From: Chrysopilus asiliformis
Lineage: Eukaryota > Arthropoda > Insecta > Diptera > Rhagionidae
Length of the DNA: 64,000 nt
Reading direction: 5' to 3'
Assembly (NCBI GenBank): GCA_964034945.1
Contig: OZ035960.1
Span: forward strand, 45,673,002-45,737,001
Below the pieces are notes generated by a model that made no database searches, was not told the origin of the DNA, and saw nothing but the letters and a program-made list of their open reading frames with translations. Below are positions 12,590-23,000 of the stretch, piece by piece. The first letter of the stretch is position 1. Every line of letters starts with the position of its first letter. The position numbers were made by a program, and so were the translations under genes.

Positions 12590-12735
12590 CCAACAACTTG
12601 TTGTTAGTCGAGAAGTTTCCCTGATAACCACATGACGCCATGTGTTCTCTCCCACTGCGGTGAATCCAATGAGCTCCAATGTTTCTTTAAAAGACACCGA
12701 GTCCAAATTATTTAAATCCCTTATGTAAGTTATCT
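12590..12735 (-). other. unassigned open stretch of about 48 codons
   Basis: Read on the minus strand it runs without a stop, including DSVSFKETLELIGF and GENTWRHVVIRETSR, and ends at TGA near 12590. It is not flanked by convincing splice signals and does not match the Spire C-terminus as I know it. It could be a piece of a retroelement or chance. Confidence 0.15.
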
Positions 12736-13908
12736 GTAGATTTACGCTGCAAGTCCTAATAATTGGAATATCCTATTTCTTTACAATAATTTGTTCTTGA
12801 TAATTTCAAACCTAATAAATCGTAAGATCTGAAATGATTTACGCAAACAATGAATTTATTTAGTCTTATTCATGAAAAACTTGTTTCCCAGTTTTACTGT
12901 AACAAATTCAAGTAAAAGAAAAGCCCGTGAATAAGTGATCGATGAAAATCTTTTCAGGATAATCTTCTTTTTAATGCAATGATTTATGCTGCACACATTG
13001 AATGGATTCATAACGAATGATCACCGTCTAATTAACCCATCATCATTTTCATCTTGCACGAAACTTATAAAAATCAAGTTTGCTTCCATTTAGCTCTAAG
13101 GCATCCACTTCCCCATTAATTTGTGTTCAAGCAGGAATAACTTCTTACTTGATTTCACTTCCATTATGTTTGATTTGCGTAATTAAATTACTCAATGATG
13201 TTAAAAGCTCTGTTAGAAGGCGTCTATTTACCATAGTCTTAACATCCATTTAGTTCAAAGGCTTGATTTAGGTTTCGCCTTGGTACGCTTCTTGCCGTAC
13301 CAGCCCATATCAGTCATAAAATTAAGGGAAATTGGATTAGTCCAAAAATAGGGAAGATCTGATATAAAAGCTTCTATTCTTATGCATCAGCCTCTTATGT
13401 CTTCATATTAATCATTTTTTAAGGATTTCAGTACTATAATAAGAAGAATCGTTGAATGGGTTTTATTTTATTTATCACTAATTAATAATTATTTGAGTAA
13501 AAAGAATTCATAATTGTTCTGTGCAACTAATTTTTTTTAAATTAAACCAAAATTTAGCTTTTAAAATGCATATCTGATTTGAAAAAAAAAAACAGACTTC
13601 AGTTCATAGAAAATTTTGGTTAAATTAGAAACAACCTTTTCTTTGAAACTAGGAAACAATTGCAGCATTAAACTTAGGGTAACTTTCTCAGTTTAAAGAA
13701 ATTCTTCTTTGAATGAACGAAAAGATTAATGTATTTTTCTTTGAATTTTGGTTTCGTCTTAACCAACTTTAGTTTGGTTTGATGTTCAAAAACCAAAAAT
13801 TGTTCCCCGAAGGTAACCGATTTTGGTTAATACGTCATTTACAAACAGATCACTTGGGCTTCGCCTGAAAATCGACTTAAGTTACTTTAACTTATTACCA
13901 CAGATATA

Positions 13909-14043
13909 TCTGTGGCAACAAGTCATAAGGCCCTAAAGTCTGTTTTTAGGCTAAGCCAAATTGCTCTGTCTATTAAAGTAAATACAGATCTTTTTATCTT
14001 GATCTGAAAATCGACTTAGGCTCTTATGACTTATTGCCACAGA
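13909..14043. mobile_element. 135-bp MITE, TIR TCTGTGGCAACAAGTCA
   Basis: A near-complete inverted-repeat unit. The same unit recurs at 49634-49767 in opposite orientation, with internal words GCTAAGCCAAATTGCTC and AGATCTTTTTATCTTGATC. A partial third copy abuts its left side (13858-13905), making the junction CCACAGATATATCTGTGG. Confidence 0.75.
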
Positions 14044-14148
14044 TATGCAGAAATTTTTTTTTTCCAGAATTTTCTTTTTATTTTATTTTGTAAAAATAAA
14101 TTGGTTTTTGTGTTAAAAAATATTCAGTGGTTTTCTTATAGGCATTAA

Positions 14149-14357
14149 CACGTTCGTGACATTTGCTTTTTCAACTTGTTTTACATTTGGACACCGTGTA
14201 CCACGGGTGGTACAGTAGCGATTTGTTTTCTGGCGGTTGTGCGGTACACAGTGCGTGTTTTTATATTACTTCCACAAAAAAACTACCGCACTATTTACTC
14301 GCGCGGTTTTAAAAAACTGTACATGTACCACCAGTGGTACACGATGTCACGAACGTG
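14149..14357. mobile_element. piggyBac-type MITE P1, 209 bp
   Basis: The TIRs are CACGTTCGTGACAT and its complement. It is preceded by TTAA (14145-14148) and followed by TTCA (14358-14361), most simply a mutated TTAA. The interior has paired GTACCAC words in inverted order. It abuts MITE P2, which shares the same TTCA. Confidence 0.7.
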
Positions 14358-14426
14358 TTCACACTAGATTGCCCAAGCAAGTCATTTTAACTGCTTTTTA
14401 ATTTCAATCAGAAAAACAATTATGTA

Positions 14427-15998
14427 GGGGAGGCTGGGGTATTCTGGACCGCTTTTTCATTTTGGCTAAAAAATCGTAAAAAAATAACTTTTTCTGAAAA
14501 TTTCAAAGCTTGAATTTGTAGTACGATAAATAACCTTTCTTTGGGTCACAGCAGTTCGGTCAAATTGTATTAAATTATACAAGTTTTATCAGTTGGTGCA
14601 AAAATGGCGTTTTTGCGATTTTGAAAAATCTCGGGGTATTGTGGACCACTTTGTAAATCGATTAAAAATGGAAAAATGTGATAGACAAACTTTTTTTTTT
14701 TGATTCATATATTTATTATATAACAGACAAAGTGAAATGAAGTGAAAAATTGCAATGAAAATCAGTCCGAAACGCAATGTTCGCAAGTCCAGTAACTTGC
14801 AGTCATTCCGGAGCATCCCAAGTGAACAGCTCGATCGCACACGTTGCAATGGATGGTATTTCGGCGGTTCATTTTTTTTGGCATGTTTTTCTTATAAATT
14901 ATGCAGAAATCGATGTCTTCTTCCACCTCACAATAGGTTGAAGATGGTTGTTTCTTCTGTGATGTCTTCGATTTGCCACGATATTTTTGCTTTTTCGATT
15001 ATGGTTTATCACCTTTTCTCTCCAATCTCTTTCGCTTCATATCAGCCTTCTCACGAAGGTCATTTACATCCTCTGGCGATGTCAAAACGGCCGATTTAGA
15101 AACTAGCTTGTATACCCGTCGTTGCCGGGTTAAGCTTTTTGTCTAAATTTTAGAATACGAAGAAAACCGGAAAGAACTTAAAAACTTTTTAATGGGTCTA
15201 TGTTGGGGCTGGACCCACGACGAACATCTATGCCAACTTTCAGGCCAATCGGTTCAGTAGTTTCCCCGCGAAAGAGTAACATAGAGGGAAAACTAAGTTT
15301 CGAAATCACTTTACCCCCTCCCCTTACTCCCCCCACCCCTCGCGTTCCTTTTCCGTATGCCTATGTTGGAACCAGAACTACCACAGACACTCATGCCAAA
15401 TTTCAAGTCAATCGGTTCAGCAGTTTTCGCGTGAAAGAGGAACAGACAGACAGACAGGCAGACATACACCAACTCATTTTTATTTTATATATTAGTATGG
15501 TTGCCGAAAATCTAATGCTGTGTTTTTGCGTGAAAAAACACTTATATGCATCAAATACACGAAGTTTGCTTGTCAAATGTCAAGAATTGAGTGGTCCATA
15601 ATTCCCCGACAAAAGTGGTCCACAATTCCCCGAACGCTCTTTTTTACAATATGGCAGCTATTAGTAACACAATGCAAACTTCATGCAAAATTTCTTGTCA
15701 GTGTCGAATGCTTAAGGCTCCGCGAATATTATCAATATATTTACTTGAGTTGATTCTCGAAAAATGTGGTTAAATTTAAGCGAAACACAAAGTGAAAAAA
15801 AAAATTTCGAAGTATCACTTTTCTATTTGCTATCGAAGCGAGGTGATAGTGCGTATACACAAGTCGAGTACTGTTAGGAAAATTAGCTTAACATGAGGCA
15901 AACTGATTACAGTTATTTGCAGCTACCAACCACTACTAGGGGGAAAAAAATGACGCTGGTCCGCAATTCCCCGTGGTCCAGAATACCCCAGTCTCCCC
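14427..15998 (-). mobile_element. G-run transposon copy A, 1572 bp, TSD TA
   Basis: The TIRs are GGGGAGGCTGGGGTATTCTG and its complement, flanked by TA. Internal repeats of the end word include GGGGTATTGTGGACCAC (14635) and, inverted, GTGGTCCACAATTCCCCG-like copies (15590-15630). A minus-strand remnant at about 15090-14778 encodes a basic stretch and a C-terminal finger (FCIIYKKN, then [21 protein letters not shown]). This resembles a PHD-type finger but with one Cys changed to Tyr. It carries a Helitron at 15103-15500. It is non-autonomous: no DDE domain. Confidence 0.85.
15103..15500 (-). mobile_element. Helitron copy inside element A
   Basis: On the minus strand it begins CCATACTAATATATAAAA (first base changed from the usual TC). 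It contains GTCTGTCTGTCTG and GGCTGAACCGATTGACTTGA-like words twice, and ends with the hairpin CCCGGCAACGACGGG followed by TATACAAGCTAG. The 3' hairpin plus CTAG is the Helitron hallmark. It has no Rep/helicase gene, so it is non-autonomous. Confidence 0.8.
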
Positions 15999-16877
15999 TA
16001 TATAATGACACAATTTGTTAGAATTTTGTGACTTTTTGTACAACATATAAATGCGTTTATTAATAATTGTAGTTACCTCCCCCCTCCTTCATTTCCGGTA
16101 TATATATATATGTTATACCTATATTGCCAAAAGCAATCATTTTGACTGCTTGACTTCCTTGGGCAATCTAGTGTTAATGGGTTAATATAAAAATATACTG
16201 GAAATGAAACAAAAAAATGTTTGATTGAAAATAAATAAACGCTTGACTTGAATCAAAGAAATTGGTAGCTTGGAATCAAAGACAATAGGTTGTATGCATA
16301 AAAATGAGCATATGCTTGTACTCCACTTTTTTGAAGCAATATTTCAAGTTTGCATAATTAAAAGTGAGCAAATACGCTTGATTGAGATGTGACAGTCAAC
16401 ACATGCTTTCGAAGAACACCATTTGGTCGCTTTTGTTCATAAAAATTGGAGAATTTGCACCAAACAAGTGGAGTATAAGCATATGCTCATGTATGAGCCG
16501 TACTGCCATCCTGCTGGAACTACAGATTGATTCAACACACATTGCTTTAACACACATTTAATTAAAAATACTACACTTAATAAAAATTTCAGGAATATTG
16601 AAAATGCAAAACCCATAATTTTATCAAAAACTCGTTGACTCCTATGCTACCAAATCTTAAATATAGTTAAATATTTTATCCTAAACTTCAATCCTTTACG
16701 ACTGAAGTATACAAGGATAAGTAAACTTTTACATATTATGGTGCCTTCGGGAATCCCTACCATACTTAAATATTCATAAATAAACGTTTTCCTCGGAGAA
16801 CATTGATTATGATCCCGAATCCCGAACTGACACAAATGAGATAAATATTAAAATATGATAATAAAATATGAACTTAC

Positions 16878-17004
16878 GTCTATTCTTAAGGCAAGGCTGA
16901 ATTGGAATCGGTTTAAGAGTTCGTCCTTTTCGTATCGAATCCATCAGTTGTTCCCTAGGCGATGGCGTTCTTAGAATCGGGGGTGGAAGTTTTCTTTCAG
17001 ATGC
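16878..17004 (-). CDS. spir: spire exon h (linker and WH2-D)
   Basis: A 127-nt exon bounded by TTTTATTTTAG and the strong donor GTAAGTTC. It starts in phase 0 and ends with one base of the next codon. It reads [18 protein letters not shown] and then [17 protein letters not shown], giving the C-D linker and the fourth WH2 repeat. The good donor shows that the gene continues, but no phase-compatible exon was found at lower coordinates. Confidence 0.95.
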
Positions 17005-20000
17005 CTAAAATAAAAAAAATCTTAGTGCTTTTAGCTATGAAAGAAACTACAGTTCTAATGATCATAAGTATGATTGTGTTTTTTTACCTTTTTAAGTGGC
17101 GGTCGAGAGCGTATGAACTCAAGAATAACCGCGTGGGCATCTTTCTTCACTCGAGGCGGTATATCGCCATTAACCATCACTTTTCGGAGATTGTACTTTC
17201 TAGAAAATAAACAATAAAAAAATTCAAAATGACCCAAGCTATTGGATTTTTTTCAGTATAATTCAACTCTTTGAGTACAGAAGAAAAAAAACATTAGAAT
17301 AGAATAAGATTTGTTTTCAAATTTAGGTGTGATCAGTTTAAGTGGGTTAATCATCACAGCAAAAAAAAATCTCAAGTTTCAGTTTGTACTTGTAGCTATG
17401 GGGAAATGGAGATTATTTTGGATTGTAAAAAAATCAACATTAGTTTTGTGACTGTTTGATTAATTGGTTCACTCTTTTAGAAGTTAGATAAACATTTATC
17501 TTTTTCAGTTTGCTAAATGTGTGAATTGCTTAATGTGAAAATATGGCCAATATGAAGTGTTAAGCAATCATAATTCAAGAAGTTTTTGCCATCATGTAAA
17601 TATTGATTAAAGTTTAAGAATGTTACTTTTTTTCTAAAATCTGTGAATTTTGATCAAAATAACACCTGCAGCATGGAGAATTTGAATTTGGCGCTGGTTT
17701 TGGAATTTTCGTGATCATTTTTTTTTGCCTTGTCAGTTTTATAGCGAATTCAAATTAGCAATTCAAAGCTCTAAAGAATTTTTTTTTTCGTCCAATATCC
17801 TACAAGTTTTTATAAATTTTTGACGAAATTTCTCAATCAAATTTTGGAATGTAAGATTTGTAGTGCGCAACGGAAACTTTGCGGAAGTGAATCTTTGAAT
17901 TTATGATTTGAATTTTCTTGTAAAATTGATAACACGAAAAGTTACATAAATAGCAAAACCTCAAATGCTAAAAGGGCGGCTTTTTTAAATTAAAATTCGC
18001 AGATTTCAGAAACGAAAAATTCGTTTCCCCTTTTTCGTAAAAAGTAGGGGAGACTGGGGTATTCTGGACCACGGGGAATTGCGGACCAGCGTCATTTTTT
18101 TCCCCCTAGTAGTGGTTGGTAGCTGCAAATAACTGTAATCAGTTTGCCTCATGTTAAGCTAATTTTCCTAACATTACTCGACTTGTGTATACGCACTATC
18201 ACCTCGCTTCGATAGCAAATAGAAAAGTGATACTTCGAAATTTTTTTTTTCACTTTGTGTTTCGCTTAAATTTAACCACATTTTTCGAGAATCAACTCAA
18301 GTAAATATATTGATAATATTCGCGGAGCCTTAAGCATTCGACACTGACAAGAAATTTTGCATGAAGTTTGCATTGTGTTACTAATAGCTGCCATATTGTA
18401 AAAAAGAGCATTCGGGGAATTGTGGGCCACTTTTGTCGGGGAATTATGGACCACTCAATTCTCGATATTTGACAAGCAAACTTCGTGTATTTGATGCATA
18501 TAAGTGTTTTTTCATGCAAAAACACAGCATTAGATTTTCGGCAATCATACTAATATACAAAAATGAGTTGGTGTATGTCTGCCTATCTGTCTGTCTGTCT
18601 GTTCCTCTTTCACGCGAAAACGGCTGAACCGATTGACTTGAAATTTGGCATGAGTGTCTGTGGTAGTTCTGGTTCCAACATAGGCATACGGAAAAGGAGC
18701 GCGAGGGGTGGGGGAGTACGGGGAGGGGGTAAAGTGATTTCGAAACTTAGTTTTCCCTCTATGTTACTCTTTCGCGGGGAAACTACTGAACCGATTGGCC
18801 TGAAATTTGGCATAGATGTTCGTCGTGGGTCCAGCCCCAACATAGACCCATTAAAAAGTTTTTAAGTTCTTTCCGGTTTTCTTCGTATTCTAAAATTTAG
18901 ACAAAAAGCTTAACGCGGCAACGACGGGTATACAAGCTAGTTTCTAAATCGGCCGTTTTGACATCGCCAGAGGATGTAAATGACCTTCGAGAGAAGGCTG
19001 ATATGAAGCGAAAGAGATTGGAGAGAAAAGGTGATAAACCATAATCGAAAAATCAAAAAGATCGTGTCAAATCGAAGACATCACAGAAGAAACAACCATC
19101 TTCAACCTATTGTGAGGTGGAAGAATACATCGATTTCTGCATAATTTGTAAGAAAAATATGCCAAAAAAATGAACCGCCGAAATACCATCCATTGCAACG
19201 TGTGCGATCGAGCTGTTCACTTGGGATGCTCCGGAATGACTGCAAGTTACTGGACTTGCGAACATTGCGTTTCGGACTGATTTTCATTGCAATTTTTCAC
19301 TTCATTTCACTTTGTCTGTTATATAATAAATATATGAATCAAAAAAAAAGTTTGTCTATCACATTTTTCCATTTTTAATCGATTTACAAAGTGGTCCACA
19401 ATACCCCGAGATTTTTCAAAATCGCAAAAACGCCATTTTTGCGCCAACTGATAAAACTTGTATAATTTAATACAATTTGACCGAACTGCTGTGACCCAAA
19501 GAAAGGTTATTTATCGTACTACAAATTCAAGCTTTAAAATTTTCAGAAAAAGTTATTTTTTTGCGAGTTTTTAGCCAAAATGAAAATGGGTCCAGAATAC
19601 CCCAGTCTCCCCTACTTGAAATTGATATTCTTTCGTCAAAAATGCGTTTTTTAACAAAATTTGTAGTCTATAGCTAGTATAAACATTAGTATTTCGGGAT
19701 TTCGCGAGTTCTCGGTTCTTGGACTCGGAGCCGGGTCCCCTTTTTTTGCAAAACTGATTCCTAAGCATTTTTGGATCCTTTTCAATAACCATTTCACGTG
19801 ACAATTTAACAATTTTAATGAAATTTTTTGTACGGCATTAATGGTCTGAATCGAGGTCTAAAGCAGGCATCATCAGCTAGTGGCTCGGCTGGCTCATCAC
19901 ACAGATTGGATTTAACAGCGTAGCCACTATAATCGACCTCTTATTGTGTTCTGTAATGCTTCTGTGTTGCGGCTTCGGATCGCAGGAATAAAACGAATCG

Positions 20001-23000
20001 TGCTTTGAGTTGGAATCGGGGCATTATTAGCATGACGCATTTCATTTTAAATCGGTTCGTGTCAAGCCATTGCCGTGGAAGGTTGTGTTTCATTGAACTG
20101 TATTTTAATTTGTAGTGGTTATAAGTTTTGATTGTAAAGGGAGCGATAGTTATTTTGATGACCCCTGGTCTAAAGTATGAGATCAATCTTTTAAGTACAT
20201 CCATTCCCCAATTTACAAAGTAGATACGTTCCTAAGAACCACCGTGCAAAAAATGGTGTAAAAAAAAGTAAAAGGTTCAGAAAACTGAAAACTACGTGAA
20301 TTTCGGCTTAAAAAAAGAGCTGATGTTCCTGAAATGTTCTTCGAATTCTTATTTATTTCGTACATATTCCAAAACAAACAATGGCAAACACTACGGTTGC
20401 GCTTTTACTTTTATGGAAATTTTCCAAACTATATCAAATTCTCTTATTTTAGGTCTCGATTAGACATAAATTACGATTTTTATACCCGTATGGTGAAACC
20501 AAAGGGTATATTAACTTTGCCTTACCGTTTGTAACGCCAAGATCCCGTCATCACACATAAAAATGAATTACACCAGTGTGTTTAGAATGATGAAAAAAGT
20601 TGAATTTTCCATGTCCGTCCGTCTGTCCGTCCGTCCGTCCGTCTGTCCGTCTGTCCGTCTGTCTGTCTGTCTGTGGCGCGGATTGCGGGCGCACGGATTG
20701 AGCTAGAGACTTGAAATTTTGCGCAGATTCGTTTTTCGTAAAATGCGAGGCTAAGTTCGTTAATGGGCAAAAATGGACCATTAGGGGGGGTACCCCCCAT
20801 ACGAACGAAAACGGTTTTTGTGAATATCTCAAAAACGGTGCATCTTATTAAAAAAGTCCAAGAACAAAAGTTATTTAGGATATGATTCTACATAAAACTT
20901 CCATACATCAAAATCCGATTGGAATAAATTTTAAAAAATCTTATTGGAAAGTTTGACTTCAAAGTAGAATTTTGGTACAACTGTTCGAATTTTGATACGA
21001 ATATCACCATACGGGTCTCCAATGATTGCCAGATTGGCAATTATAGCTTTCGTTATGTTTTATTACTTGCCATTAAAAGGACACCGAAAACATATTTTTT
21101 CTGAGCATTTTTTATACCCGTATGGTGAAACCAAAGGGTATATTAGATTTGCCTTACCGTTTGTAACGCCAAGATCCCGTCATCACACAAAAAAATGAAT
21201 TACACCAGTGTGTTTAGAATGATAAAAAAAGTTGAATTTAGCATGTCCGTCCGTCCGTCCGTCTGTCCGTCCGTCCGTCTGTCCGTCTGTGGCGCGGATT
21301 GCGGGCGCACGGATTGAGCTACAGACTTGAAATTTTGCACAGATTCGTCTTTCGTAAAATGCAAGGCTAAGTTCGTTCATGAGCAAAAATGGACCATTAG
21401 GGGGGGTACCCCCATACGAACGAAAACGATTTTTGCGAATATCTCAAAAAACGGTGCATCTTATCAAAAAAGTCCAAGAATAAAAGTTATTTAAGATATG
21501 ATTCTACATAAAACTCCCATACATCAAAATCCGATTGGAATAAATTTTAAAAAATCTTATTGGAAAGTTTGACTTCAAAGTGGAATTTTCATAGAACTGT
21601 TCGCTGTTCACTTAAATCACCATACGGGTTTTCAATAAATGCCAGATTGGCAATTATAGCTTTTGTTATGTTTTAACATATCAAAAAATTATGACAAATC
21701 TTGTCTCCACGGAATATTTTAATGGCAAATCATGAAAAAACCGTAAACTATATTTAATCGAGACGAGGCTTTTAGCGTTAAATGCACCGTCCAACCAATA
21801 TATGGAGATTAATATAAATTCAAAATAAGTTTTAAGAAAACAAAAATTTTAAATCGTGTAAAACGGGGATAGAATTTTTCGAAAGACTCGCGTATTTTTG
21901 AAATTGTGCAACGAAAAATCATGTAAATCAGGAAATGGGTGTATACTCAAAAAATGAATAGGTATTTATAAACAAATTGATAAAAATTTACCTTGTTCGA
22001 ATGTCTTCCATTAAAATTTCATATGGCGTCAACTCATATTCAACAGGCGTTCTAGAAAATTTACTTTTCTTCAGTCTAACTCCGCGTCTTAGTTCATCAA
22101 CGACCTGCATCCAGAACCGCGCCTGAAAATTCATTAAAATATCTAATAAAAATCTTTTCGATACGATTAAACAAAAAAAAAATAGAAACAATTCAATTCG
22201 AATTAAACAAACCGAAAAATCTCAGCCATGCAATTATCATGCATTTTGAAAACATGCTTTCGAAACAGCATAATTAAAACGAAAATTGCAATTATAGATG
22301 AAAAACATATAATAATAAATTCTAGTTATTGTTTAAATGATAAAGACGATAATTTTTATAGAGCACCGGTACCTACTTGCAATGCACGCCAAATCCTTAC
22401 ATCCGACTAATATTAAGTCGAAGTCATTGGAAATATGTACAACAAATCAAAGAAAACACGTTATTCGAGATCTTATAAATATATATGTATATAAAAAAAA
22501 GTAATTTTAATAGTATCGTTAAGTAAATGGTGGTAGAGTACCACCTAATTGGATAACTATCTGTCCGAGACAATTAAATTGAATTGCTTTCATCCTAATT
22601 AAATATAAACCAATGAAAATCATTACATAAATATCAATTAAATTTCTATTAATCAAACGAAATCAAATAGAATAAAATAATAATCATTATTATTGAGAAG
22701 GGATGGAAAATAACTCGGAAATATTGAAATCATATTCATTGAAATATAATTAGTCACGGAAATCACTTTCACCTGTTCCATCAATAAGTGGATAACCATT
22801 AGATGGCTAACTTGTGTTACAACTTACAATCTTAAGACATTTAAGATAATGAAAAACTACGTCTGTCGTTTTTTCTACCGTGAAAATTCTTCAAATTTTT
22901 TTCATCTATTCTTCGAGATTCTTCGCATTTAAATGGAAAAGAAAATCTATGAAAGTGACATTAACTTGTAGGAAATTCAAAAGGACAGACAGTATTTCAG

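Larger units (their letters stand above)
14362..16173. mobile_element. piggyBac-type MITE P2, split by element A
   Basis: Its ends are CACTAGATTGCCCAAG at 14362 and the complement ending 16173, with TTCA on the left and TTAA on the right. After removal of the TA-flanked element at 14427-15998 about 240 bp remain, a normal MITE length. The inner words AAGTCA and ATCATTTTGACTGC pair with the opposite arm. Confidence 0.72.
1..16877 (-). other. spire intron downstream of WH2-D, at least 16.8 kb
   Basis: From the exon h donor to the window edge I found no exon encoding a Spir-box or a CxxC zinc finger on the minus strand. The region is filled with elements listed separately. The gaps 2559-4474, 6545-9170, 9170-10190, 12170-13850 and 16178-16877 are AT-rich and unrecognised, apart from a diverged dispersed repeat at 8060-8300 that is related to 4850-5300. 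The exons for the C-terminus probably lie before position 1. Confidence 0.6.
17201..21991 (-). other. spire intron of 4.8 kb
   Basis: Between exons f and g. It carries element B (18047-19612) with its Helitron, and two tandem copies of the GTCY family (20481-21065 and 21111-21676). The spans 17201-18044 and 19615-20478 show nothing recognisable. Confidence 0.7.

Noticed and set aside
20551..20832. Reading frames rich in Thr, Asp, Arg and Gln
   Set aside because: They are translations of GTCY microsatellite tracts in dispersed repeats; the same artefact recurs at 21183, 59326 and 59489.
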